From: Cyanobacteria bacterium UBA8156
GTDB lineage: Bacteria; Cyanobacteriota; Cyanobacteriia; Pseudanabaenales; Pseudanabaenaceae
Assembly: GCA_003456125.1 (NCBI GenBank)
Contig: DMPD01000305.1
Span: forward strand, 1-13,459
Direction of reading: 5' to 3'
DNA length: 13,459 nt
Shown: in pieces, positions 7,634 through 13,459 of the stretch
Layout of the letters: each line of letters begins with the position of its first letter
Position numbering within the stretch: the first letter of the stretch is position 1
Made by a program: the position numbers and the translations under genes
The notes under the pieces: model-generated
Databases searched by the model: none
Told to the model about the DNA's origin: nothing
Seen by the model: the letters and a program-made list of their open reading frames with translations, nothing else

Positions 7634-7669
7634 AAGGCTTCCTGAGAGCAATCTCGGGGAGCCTTTATT
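7634..7669 (+). terminator. Intrinsic terminator of the pilin gene
   Basis: A 14-bp stem without mismatch, allowing G-U pairs, is formed by AAGGCTTCCTGAGA (7634-7647) and TCTCGGGGAGCCTT (7652-7665), closed by a GCAA tetraloop of the stable GNRA class. TTTATTG follows. It starts 53 nt after the pilin stop codon. It may also protect the 3' end of an abundant mRNA. Confidence 0.85.
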
Positions 7670-7716
7670 GTTGAACTTTGAGGTGTTTTCCCTTGCCCAC
7701 TTCGGCAAACTCAGAG

Positions 7717-7762
7717 CATCCCCTCTCCCAGGGCAGGAGCGGGACTTAGGGTAAGGGGGGGG
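7717..7762. repeat. Dispersed cyanobacterial repeat, partial copy
   Basis: CCCTCTCCCAG (7721-7731) is identical to 4220-4230 and is followed, after a few differing bases, by GGGACTTAGGGTAAGGG, which matches the tail of the element at 4169-4258. The left half of that element is absent here. The orientation is the same in both copies. Confidence 0.55.
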
Positions 7763-7896
7763 ATTGCTGCGGCAGCGAAGATTTGTCCTAATCAAGTAGG
7801 CAACTGCCAAGGAATGAGTCCAGCTTGTCCTTGGTTTCTGCCGTTTGTTGTGCACAGTCCAAGCAATTTCGGCTAGGCAACTCTGACGCTATGCCG

Positions 7897-8655
7897 TCAA
7901 CCAAAGGGCGGGGCGATCGCCTCGACCGCCCCGCGCCGATACCGCAAACGACCGCTGCGTTTTACCCATTGGGGTTCCAATCCGGCTTGGGCCAATTGTT
8001 CCACGACGGTGGTCGGGGGACAGCCCACAATGACGGCCGCTTCTTCCAAACCGATCCACTGCTGGGCAAACTTCGCCAATAAATTTTCTGGAGGTTCCCG
8101 CCACAACATCGCCAACAGGGTTTTGAGCAACAGCCAGCAGGCCAAGGCATCGTCGGCCGCCCGGTGCGATCGCGCGATCGGGAAATTGAAATGCCGCACC
8201 AGATTGGGCAAACTGCGGGAGGGCAAGTCCGCCAACAACAGCCGGGCCAACTGCACGGTGCACAACTGCTCTTGGGGAAGGCGGGCAAACGCAATTCCCA
8301 GACGGGCCAATTCCCGACGGGCGAAGGTGTAGTCAAAACTGACGTTGTGACCCGTCAAAATACCCGCCTGCAAGACCGGCACATAGTCGGGCCAAACGGT
8401 TTGGGGGGTGGGGGCTTGGGCCAACATCGCGGGGCGAATGCCGGTAAATTGCTGGATGCGCGGCGGGATGGCCATGCCCGGATCGATCAAATCGCAGCGC
8501 TGGAGGGTGATTCCCTCCCGCAAACTGGCCCGCACCACCGCCACCTCGATCGCCCGATCGAAGTCAAAATTGCCGCCGGTGGTCTCCAAATCAATCACCA
8601 CAAAGGTTTCACCGGCCAAGTCGTAGTAAAAATCCAACAATTCCTGCGATCGCAT
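7897..8655 (-). CDS. DEDDh 3'-5' exonuclease (DnaQ-like) with C-terminal helix-turn-helix-like tail
   Basis: A 252-residue protein with a complete DEDDh exonuclease core: D22 and E24 in FVVIDLETTG, D108 in TGHNVSFDY, and H164 with D169 in SHRAADDA. Such enzymes trim 3' ends of DNA or RNA with two metal ions; they act as polymerase proofreading subunits, RNase T-like enzymes or repair nucleases. After the core, residues 201-247 (IGLEEAAVIVGCPPTTVVEQ, then GRLRYRRGAVEAI) resemble a MerR/excisionase-type helix-turn-helix, an unusual addition. I chose ATG 8655, which starts 2 nt after the stop of the upstream gene. A GTG 27 nt further upstream is possible but would overlap that gene. It is the last gene of a tight minus-strand chain. 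The substrate is not determined, and it is not clearly the polymerase III epsilon subunit. Confidence 0.88.
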   Translation of the reverse strand: MRSQELLDFYYDLAGETFVVIDLETTGGNFDFDRAIEVAVVRASLREGITLQRCDLIDPGMAIPPRIQQFTGIRPAMLAQAPTPQTVWPDYVPVLQAGILTGHNVSFDYTFARRELARLGIAFARLPQEQLCTVQLARLLLADLPSRSLPNLVRHFNFPIARSHRAADDALACWLLLKTLLAMLWREPPENLLAKFAQQWIGLEEAAVIVGCPPTTVVEQLAQAGLEPQWVKRSGRLRYRRGAVEAIAPPFG

Positions 8656-8657
8656 GG

Positions 8658-9038
8658 TCAGGGGGGAAAATAGGCTGCGCACTCCCGGCGGAAGGGTTCA
8701 TCCACATGGGCGATGCCTTGGGTCACCAAGGCCCGATTGATGTTTTCTTCGGCAAAGACTTCCGCCACCAACCGCCCGTAGGCATCCTTGGCCAAGACCC
8801 GCAACGATAGGGGCTTGCCCCACAGCGCTTCCCGCAACGCCCGGCGCGCTTGCCGCCCCCCCGGCGCTTCGAGGGTGGGCGTGCCCACACAGGCCAACGT
8901 TACCTTGGTTTTGATGCCGTTCTGCAACAACGCAAAATTATCGCCATCGAAGAATTGCAGCAAGGGGGGCGCTGCCATCGCCGGCCCCCCCCAGCCCAAC
9001 ACCACTACCATCAGCCCGACCCACAGCCAGCGCCCCAT
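8658..9038 (-). CDS. Secreted staphylococcal nuclease-like (SNase fold) protein, probably not catalytic
   Basis: A 126-residue protein with a signal peptide: a hydrophobic run at 4-17 and a likely signal peptidase I cut after AMA (A22). The mature part resembles the SNase fold, with VTLACVGTPT (46-55), DAYGRLVAEVF (85-95) and NINRALVTQGIAHV (99-112). By alignment with staphylococcal nuclease, the arginine of the DYGR-type loop is kept (R89), but the positions of R35, D40 and E43 read T47, G52 and T55. The calcium-binding and catalytic residues are therefore missing. It also ends about 14 residues after the conserved QGIAHV, shorter than most family members. I infer a non-catalytic periplasmic or lumenal protein. 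It lies 3 nt after the aldo/keto reductase gene and 2 nt before the exonuclease gene. Confidence 0.75.
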   Translation of the reverse strand: MGRWLWVGLMVVVLGWGGPAMAAPPLLQFFDGDNFALLQNGIKTKVTLACVGTPTLEAPGGRQARRALREALWGKPLSLRVLAKDAYGRLVAEVFAEENINRALVTQGIAHVDEPFRRECAAYFPP

Positions 9039-9041
9039 CCT

Positions 9042-10019
9042 TCACAAGTCCCAGGCGAGGGGGTCATCACCCAACCCATCGGTCACGATCCGCCCCAGGG
9101 ATTCGATCGCCGCGAGGGTTTCTGCGGTCAACGTCACGCTGGCGGCCTGAGCATTCTCGATGGCCTGGGCCGCCGTCCGAGCCCCCACAATGGCATGCAC
9201 CGACGCCCTCAGCCGCCCAGCGGCTACCAACCACGCCAGGGCCATGTTCCCCACCGACAGTCCCAAGTTTTGGGCAATGGGTTCCAAACCGTCCAGGGCT
9301 CGCTGTACCCGGGCGTAGGGTTCCGGGGCAAACAACCGATGCTTGGCCCGAAATTCGGTGGCCGCCGGGCGATCGCCCCCCCGGTAGCGCCCCGCCAACA
9401 ACCCCTGGGCCAACGGCGAATAGGCCAACACCGAAATTTGCCGCTCGCCACAATAGGGAATCAACTCTTTTTCCACCTGTCGCCAAAACAGGGAGTAGGG
9501 GGGCTGCACGGTATCAATGCGGCCGTAGCGCTCTGCTTCCTGCAACTGCGCCAACGAAAAATTGGACACCCCGATCGCCCGGATTTTCCCCTGTTCCTTC
9601 AGGAGATTCAAAGCCGCCATGGTCTCGCCAATGGGCACCGCCTCCGTGCCAAAACTCCCCGCCGGCCAGTGAATTTGATACAAGTCAATAACCTCGGTTT
9701 GCAGGTTGCGCAAGGAGCGATCGCAAGCCGCCAGCACGTCGTCATGGCGCAGATGGTTCGGAAACACCTTGGTCAGCAACTGCACCCGATCGCGATCGCT
9801 CGCCAGGGCCTGGGCCACCACCCGTTCGCTATGGCCATCCCCGTAAATCTCCGCTGTGTCGAAGGTGGTCACCCCCGCGGCCAAAGCCGCCCGCATCGCC
9901 GCGATCGATTCGGCATCATCGATGTTGTCCCAGCCGCGCTTTCCTGCCTGCCACGTGCCAAAAATCACCGTGGTGGCAGCAACCTCGGAAGTACCCAGGG
10001 GGCGCGTCGGCAAAACCAT
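9042..10019 (-). CDS. Aldo/keto reductase
   Basis: A 325-residue NAD(P)H-dependent oxidoreductase of the aldo/keto reductase superfamily, a cytosolic (beta/alpha)8 barrel that reduces carbonyl compounds. The full catalytic tetrad is visible: D54 and Y59 in TTFDTAEIYG, K84 in LLTKVFP and H117 in LYQIHWP. Typical barrel stretches follow, including IRAIGVSNFS (147-156) and VLAYSPLAQGLLAGRY (197-212), and the C-terminal cofactor-phosphate loop lies around HAIVGARTAAQAIENA (275-290). The substrate is unknown. I chose ATG 10019 because GAGG (10029-10032) sits 9 nt upstream. This ribosome binding site overlaps the ycf39 stop codon, so the two genes are coupled. The longer in-frame extension crosses ycf39 antisense and is rejected. 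Confidence 0.95.
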   Translation of the reverse strand: MVLPTRPLGTSEVAATTVIFGTWQAGKRGWDNIDDAESIAAMRAALAAGVTTFDTAEIYGDGHSERVVAQALASDRDRVQLLTKVFPNHLRHDDVLAACDRSLRNLQTEVIDLYQIHWPAGSFGTEAVPIGETMAALNLLKEQGKIRAIGVSNFSLAQLQEAERYGRIDTVQPPYSLFWRQVEKELIPYCGERQISVLAYSPLAQGLLAGRYRGGDRPAATEFRAKHRLFAPEPYARVQRALDGLEPIAQNLGLSVGNMALAWLVAAGRLRASVHAIVGARTAAQAIENAQAASVTLTAETLAAIESLGRIVTDGLGDDPLAWDL

Positions 10020-10030
10020 AAGAAAAAACC

Positions 10031-10984
10031 TCAAAAGGGCGTTTTGATTTTCGGCTCTTTGTAGTTGAGTTCCTTGAGCCGCCGCAGAATGAACCCGTAG
10101 TATTCTTGCAAAAAGGATTCCAATGTGGTCAAAGAGTCGGGGTCGATGCCAAACACCCGATGGGTTTCCGCCATGTCCGCTGTCAGGGGACGATCGCCCG
10201 CCAACACCTCCACAAAGGCCATCCGCTCCGAAACCCCGTAGCCCCACTCAAACGCCAACGCCATCTTGCGGACAAACCGGAACAACCCCAACGGCATGTT
10301 GGCGGTGCGGGCCGTCTTCCCCGAAAACCGCTCGCATTGGCGCACAATTTCGCTTGGTGAATAGGCCTTCGGCCCGGCGATCGCAAAGGTCTGGCGGGAG
10401 GCGGCTGGCAGGGTCAAGGCCTTCACGGCAAACCGGGCAATGTCTTGGGTATTGGCGTAGGCAAGGGGACACCCCTCCCCCGTCAACCAAATGCTTTGCC
10501 CTTCCAAAATGGGGATGGCGTACTGGCCAATCAAGCCCTGCATGAACCCCGCCGGCCGCAAAATCGTGAAATCCAAAGAGGTTTGCTGCAAAAACTTTTC
10601 AATGCAGTATTTGATCTCCATCAGGGGCACCTGTGGAAAATGCTCCGCCCCCAAAATCGAGAAAAACACAAACTTTTGGATGCCGTGGCGCTCCGCCGCC
10701 TGAATCAGGGCCACTTTCCCCAACCAATCCACTTGCCGAATTCGTTGGGCATCGTTGGCCCGGGTGGTGGCCGCATCGATAATTTGGGTGATGTCTTCGA
10801 GGGCAGGAACCAGGGTCGCCGGTTTGGTCAAATCCCCCCGCACCAGTTCCGCTCCCCATTCCCGCAAAAAACCGGCCTTCTGAAAATTGCGCACCAAACA
10901 GCGTACCGGCAGTCCCTCGTCCAAGGCCCGCCGCACCACTTGGCGGCCCAATGTGCCCGTTGCCCCCACCACCAGTAAGCTCAT
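10031..10984 (-). CDS. ycf39: Ycf39 / HCF244-type NAD(P)-binding photosystem II assembly factor
   Basis: A 317-residue atypical short-chain dehydrogenase of the NmrA-like group. Ycf39, known in plants as HCF244, helps synthesis and early assembly of the photosystem II D1/reaction-centre module. In Synechocystis it is reported to associate with high-light-inducible proteins and chlorophyll synthase at the thylakoid. The N-terminal dinucleotide-binding motif is VVGATGTLGRQVVRRALDEG (5-24; G7, G10, G13). Family-typical stretches follow: RCLVRNFQKAGFLREWGAEL (28-47), IIDAATTRA (68-76), FFSILGAEHFPQVPLMEIKY (105-124) and FTILRPAGFMQGLIGQYAIP (138-157). Length and ending fit Ycf39. The active-site tyrosine of classical SDRs is absent, as usual for this group. 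An aldo/keto reductase gene is coupled to its 3' end. Confidence 0.9.
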   Translation of the reverse strand: MSLLVVGATGTLGRQVVRRALDEGLPVRCLVRNFQKAGFLREWGAELVRGDLTKPATLVPALEDITQIIDAATTRANDAQRIRQVDWLGKVALIQAAERHGIQKFVFFSILGAEHFPQVPLMEIKYCIEKFLQQTSLDFTILRPAGFMQGLIGQYAIPILEGQSIWLTGEGCPLAYANTQDIARFAVKALTLPAASRQTFAIAGPKAYSPSEIVRQCERFSGKTARTANMPLGLFRFVRKMALAFEWGYGVSERMAFVEVLAGDRPLTADMAETHRVFGIDPDSLTTLESFLQEYYGFILRRLKELNYKEPKIKTPF

Positions 10985-10986
10985 AG

Positions 10987-11012
10987 TTTGGTTAAACCTG
11001 TTTTGGTTAAAC
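10987..11012. repeat. Direct repeat in the ycf39 leader
   Basis: The 11-mer TTTGGTTAAAC occurs at 10987-10997 and again at 11002-11012, a 15-bp period. In the mRNA sense it reads GTTTAACCAAA twice, ending 2 nt before the ycf39 ATG. The pair occupies the place of the ribosome binding site, and no Shine-Dalgarno sequence is visible. Confidence 0.65.
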
Positions 11013-11019
11013 GAGAATT

Positions 11020-11055
11020 GTTAACGTATATTAACTTATCCGGTTTCCCGAACAA
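11020..11055 (-). promoter_or_regulatory. Candidate ycf39 promoter with overlapping inverted repeat
   Basis: On the minus strand a -35-like TTGTTC (11050-11055) and a -10-like TAATAT (11028-11033) are 16 nt apart. GTTAA (11020-11024) and TTAAC (11031-11035) form an inverted repeat over the -10. Transcription would start near 11021, giving a leader of about 37 nt that carries both direct repeats. The -35 lies inside the end of the creatininase-family gene. Confidence 0.4.
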
Positions 11056-11755
11056 ATTCCGTGTATTGCCGACCCAATGCGGCTACCGCTAAATTGTAGA
11101 GCCGATGGCCATCTTCGGCCGTAGCCACCGTGGGATCGGAACCCATGCGCCCATCGGGGTACCGTCGGCGAAAGTCTTCGGGGCTAAAAATGCCGCTGTC
11201 CGCCGGGGCTGGGGCCAAAGGCAACCGCACTTCCCGCTCCGTGATGTGCATGGTCAGGGCGATTTCGCTGGGGGTGGCATGGGAGCCTTCTTTGTCCCCG
11301 TATTGCTCTTTCACAAATTGGTAGGTGTCGCTATTGGTCCACCAGTTGGCCAACCGACATTGCACCTGGGGCCATTCCCGATACACCTCGGTGAAGGCGG
11401 TGCGCAAAACGGCAATGTTGCCGCCGTGACCGTTGAGGAAAAAGAATTTGCGGAAGCCGTGCTTGGCTAAAGACCCTACACAGTCCTGTACCAAGTGGGT
11501 GAGGGTCGCCGGCTTGAGGCTGATGGTGCCTGGAAACCCGGTGTGGTGTTCCGCCATGCCAAAGGGGATCGTCGGCCCCACCAGAGCATCCAGAGTTTTG
11601 TGCAACCCCCGGGCGATCGCCCCCGCGCAGACAAAATCCGTACCGATGATGCCGGTGGGCCCGTGTTGCTCCGTGGAACCGATGGGCAAGACGATAGCGT
11701 TCTGGGTTTGGAGGTAGGTTTCCACCTCGGGCCAAGTCAGCAATTCCAAAAGCAT
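11036..11755 (-). CDS. Creatininase-family amidohydrolase
   Basis: A 239-residue metal-dependent amidohydrolase of the creatininase/MftE/FAPy-deformylase superfamily. The expected motifs are present: LPIGSTEQHGP (23-33; E29 and H31), GTD (38-40; D40), NGHGGN (108-113; H110) and EGSHATPSE (156-164; E156, H159 and E164). These supply the usual two-metal site. The NGHGGN form is that of the broad family rather than true creatininase, so creatinine is unlikely to be the substrate; amide or ring-opening hydrolysis of a small metabolite is more probable. The start MLLELLTWPEVE fits the family. The gene lies 51 nt upstream of ycf39 on the same strand and is divergent from hemC. Confidence 0.88.
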   Translation of the reverse strand: MLLELLTWPEVETYLQTQNAIVLPIGSTEQHGPTGIIGTDFVCAGAIARGLHKTLDALVGPTIPFGMAEHHTGFPGTISLKPATLTHLVQDCVGSLAKHGFRKFFFLNGHGGNIAVLRTAFTEVYREWPQVQCRLANWWTNSDTYQFVKEQYGDKEGSHATPSEIALTMHITEREVRLPLAPAPADSGIFSPEDFRRRYPDGRMGSDPTVATAEDGHRLYNLAVAALGRQYTEFVRETG

Positions 11756-11842
11756 AGGGTTGGGTACGCGCTGCTTTCACGCTAGCAGACAAATTGGGTG
11801 CCGGTGGGAAATTTAAGCGACCGGCCCCAAAATCTGATTCAA

Positions 11843-11875
11843 TGACTTTGGCGTAGTCAAATGCCTAGACTAGGC
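11843..11875. promoter_or_regulatory. Palindromes upstream of hemC (candidate operator)
   Basis: A perfect 13-bp palindrome GCCTAGACTAGGC (11863-11875) lies just after a second inverted repeat, TGACT (11843-11847) with AGTCA (11855-11859). A weak -35-like ATGACT (11842-11847) and -10-like TAGACT (11866-11871), 18 nt apart, overlap them. Transcription of hemC would then start near 11878. The region also serves the divergent creatininase-family gene. No known regulator site was recognised. Confidence 0.35.
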
Positions 11876-11927
11876 TTAGCGGCTTCCCAAAATTCCTTGG
11901 TGTCCTATCTTTTCGTACTTTTGTATT

Positions 11928-12899
11928 ATGGTTGTTGCTCCTCCTCCTCAAAATTCGGCCCCTACCATTCGGATCGGTTCGCGCAAAAGCCAGTTGGCCC
12001 TGGTGCAGACGGAATGGGTGAAGGGAGAGCTGGAGCAGCATTGGGGGGAGCACACCTTTGCGGTGGAGACCATGAGCACCCTCGGCGACAACGTGTTGGA
12101 TGTGGCGTTGGCCAAGATTGGGGATAAGGGGCTGTTCACCAAAGAACTCGAAGACGCGATGTTGGCAGGGCGGGTGGATTTGGCGGTGCACAGCCTGAAG
12201 GACTTGCCGACCCGGTTGCCGGCGGGGTTGATGTTGGGGGCGGTGACGGAGCGGGAAGACCCGGCGGATGCTTTGGTGGTGGCGGCGAAACACCAGGATC
12301 GGGACATTGCGACGTTGCCGGAGGGGGCGATCGTGGGTACCTCGTCGTTGCGGCGGTTGGCCCAATTGCGTCACCATTTTCCCCATTTGGCTTTTAAGGA
12401 CGTGCGGGGCAACCTGAACACCCGGTTGGCGAAGTTGGATGCGGGGGAGTACGACGCCCTGATTTTGGCAGCGGCGGGTTTGACCCGGCTGGGGATGGGC
12501 CACCGCATTCACCAGCGCATCCCGGCCGAGATTTCTTACCATGCGGTGGGGCAAGGGGCTTTGGGCATTGAGTGTCGCAGCGACGACGATCGCATTTTGA
12601 CGGTGTTGGCGACGGTGGTGCACCAACCGACCGCCTACCGGTGTTTGGCGGAGCGGGCCTTTTTGCGGGAATTGGAGGGGGGCTGCCAGGTACCCATCGG
12701 GGTGCAAACCGAGTTGCAGGGCGATCGCCTGCGGTTGCGGGGATTGGTCGCCTCGGTGGACGGGCAACGGGTGGTGAAGGGCGAGGAAACGGGGTTGGCC
12801 ACCGATGGCGAAGCCCTGGGGGTTGCCCTGGCCCAAACCCTGAAGGGGCAAGGGGCCCAAGCCATTCTGGATGAAATTACGTCCCAGGCGAGAACCTAG
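11928..12899 (+). CDS. hemC: Porphobilinogen deaminase (hydroxymethylbilane synthase)
   Basis: HemC joins four porphobilinogen molecules into hydroxymethylbilane in the common tetrapyrrole pathway to haem, chlorophyll and bilins; it is soluble. The 323 residues match the family length. Visible signatures: [15 protein letters not shown] (14-28) with substrate-binding basic residues; [13 protein letters not shown] (83-95), where K91-D92 correspond to the catalytic lysine-aspartate pair; GTSSLRR (137-143); VRGNLNTRL (159-167); and [10 protein letters not shown] (249-258), where C253 carries the dipyrromethane cofactor. The start is preceded by an AT-rich stretch without a Shine-Dalgarno sequence, which is common in cyanobacteria. 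The next gene begins 30 nt downstream on the same strand. Confidence 0.98.
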   Translation: MVVAPPPQNSAPTIRIGSRKSQLALVQTEWVKGELEQHWGEHTFAVETMSTLGDNVLDVALAKIGDKGLFTKELEDAMLAGRVDLAVHSLKDLPTRLPAGLMLGAVTEREDPADALVVAAKHQDRDIATLPEGAIVGTSSLRRLAQLRHHFPHLAFKDVRGNLNTRLAKLDAGEYDALILAAAGLTRLGMGHRIHQRIPAEISYHAVGQGALGIECRSDDDRILTVLATVVHQPTAYRCLAERAFLRELEGGCQVPIGVQTELQGDRLRLRGLVASVDGQRVVKGEETGLATDGEALGVALAQTLKGQGAQAILDEITSQART

Positions 12900-12929
12900 A
12901 AGCAGTTGCACGCAAGAGGAGTGAAAGCA

Positions 12930-13376
12930 GTGGCCCACACCTTTTTGATGGAGCCGGGGCGGTGGGTGTTGACGGGCCATTGGCTGGAGCGGGGACAGAG
13001 TCCCCAGCCGGTCAGCGGCAAGCTGTTGGTGGGTTGGGGAGAAGAGAATTGGTTTAGTTTGGCCTCGAAGCTGTCGTTTCCGGGGAGCGATCGCCCGGAA
13101 ATCACCCAGTCCCTCAAGGGCCGTTTGGATTACGACGGGCGGCGTTTTAGTTTTTTGATTCAGCACAGCGAGTTGGGCAATGTGGAGGGGGAAGGTTGGG
13201 TCACGCCGGCGGCCCTCATCCAACGCTATTGGGTGGTGGACGACAAGAAAATGCGCACCGGCTTTGTGACTTGGCACCGTCAGAGCGATCGCCAGTACTG
13301 TTTGGCGCAGGGCATGATCACCGGCTCGTTTTTGACCGCTACCCTCGAAGGGACACTGCAACGACAAGGAGTTTGA
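12930..13376 (+). CDS. Conserved-looking hypothetical protein downstream of hemC
   Basis: I do not recognise a named family. From GTG 12930 the product is 148 residues. AAGAGGA (12914-12920) lies 9 nt before that codon and supports it; GTG 12921 and TTG 12906 are in-frame alternatives. The sequence is soluble, rich in tryptophan and aromatic residues, and alternates short strand-like segments (for example GRWVLTGHWLERG, GKLLVGWGEENWFSLASKL, RFSFLIQHSELGNVEGEGW, ITGSFLTATLEGTLQ). This would suit a small beta-barrel such as a lipocalin-like fold, but that is inference. There is no signal peptide and no membrane segment. Its place 30 nt after hemC suggests co-transcription and perhaps a tetrapyrrole-linked or other cyanobacterial role. 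Confidence 0.72.
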   Translation: MAHTFLMEPGRWVLTGHWLERGQSPQPVSGKLLVGWGEENWFSLASKLSFPGSDRPEITQSLKGRLDYDGRRFSFLIQHSELGNVEGEGWVTPAALIQRYWVVDDKKMRTGFVTWHRQSDRQYCLAQGMITGSFLTATLEGTLQRQGV

Positions 13377-13391
13377 ACCGGCTGGCGCGGG

Positions 13392-13459
13392 CTAGCGACG
13401 AACTTCTACCACCGTGAGGGTTGAGACCCAACCAAACAATTCCCGGATGTCTTCGTTGA
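13392..13459 (-). CDS. C-terminal end of an unidentified gene (runs off the right edge)
   Basis: On the minus strand an open frame enters from the right edge and ends with TAG at 13394-13392. The 21 visible residues include ELFGWVSTLTVVEVRR, which looks like a genuine protein end. It is convergent with the hypothetical gene, with 15 nt between the stops. The part seen is too short to name a family or to be sure it is translated. Confidence 0.45.
   Translation of the reverse strand, partial: NEDIRELFGWVSTLTVVEVRR

Larger units (their letters stand above)
7581..7896. other. 316-nt convergent intergenic region
   Basis: This separates the pilin stop from the exonuclease stop. It holds the pilin terminator (7634-7669), a partial dispersed repeat (7717-7762), a hairpin-forming pair CCAAGGA/TCCTTGG (7807-7813 and 7828-7834), and a 9-bp direct repeat TAGGCAACT (7797-7805 and 7874-7882). 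I see no plausible coding frame and no RNA gene. Confidence 0.7.

Noticed and set aside
7807..7834. CCAAGGA/TCCTTGG hairpin as a terminator for the exonuclease gene
   Set aside because: The stem is only 7 bp with a 14-nt loop and lacks a proper T-run on the minus strand.
10020..10247. N-terminal extension of the aldo/keto reductase
   Set aside because: It overlaps ycf39 and lies upstream of a good ribosome binding site for ATG 10019.
11865..13367. A 500-codon open frame on the minus strand opposite hemC
   Set aside because: It is a GC-driven antisense shadow; hemC on the other strand has every family signature, and this frame has low-complexity composition.
1..13459. CRISPR arrays, tRNA or rRNA genes, transposases, phage or toxin-antitoxin genes
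   Set aside because: I looked for regularly spaced repeats, RNA gene signatures and recombinase motifs and saw none.

Overview
The window looks like part of a cyanobacterial chromosome. I hand-counted about two dozen copies of the cyanobacterial HIP1 octamer GCGATCGC, many of them in the longer form GGCGATCGCC. Several proteins are cyanobacterial or chloroplast-type: a CcsA cytochrome c biogenesis protein, Ycf39 (a photosystem II assembly factor) and a G/H-type type IV pilin. Base composition is GC-rich. The species cannot be named from this window. All assignments come from reading motifs, with no database search.

Left block (1-4077), all on the minus strand: a PAS-GAF histidine kinase, a GNAT acetyltransferase whose start overlaps the kinase stop, then radA only 3 nt further on, then the first 140 codons of ccsA running off the edge. 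The first three genes look like one transcription unit. A foldback element separates radA from ccsA.

Middle block (4268-7669): two tandem paralogous SAM-dependent methyltransferases on the minus strand, divergent from a type IV pilin on the plus strand, with only 87 bp between. The pilin has a strong Shine-Dalgarno sequence, a nested dyad in its leader and a very strong intrinsic terminator. This is the most intriguing arrangement here, because it suggests surface or pilin methylation. A cyanobacterial dispersed repeat occurs on both sides (about 4169-4258 and, in part, 7717-7762).

Right-middle block (7897-11755), minus strand: a creatininase-family amidohydrolase, ycf39, an aldo/keto reductase, a secreted nuclease-like protein that lacks key catalytic residues, and a DEDDh exonuclease with a C-terminal helix-turn-helix-like tail. 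The last four genes are separated by only 2-11 nt. A direct repeat sits where the ycf39 ribosome binding site would be.

Right block (11928-13459): hemC (porphobilinogen deaminase), divergent from the creatininase gene, followed by an unrecognised 148-residue protein that is probably co-transcribed. The last codons of a minus-strand gene lie at the right edge. hemC supplies tetrapyrrole for chlorophyll and haem, Ycf39 acts where chlorophyll meets photosystem II, and CcsA attaches haem to c-type cytochromes, so the window carries several photosynthesis-linked housekeeping genes around the pilin/methyltransferase module.
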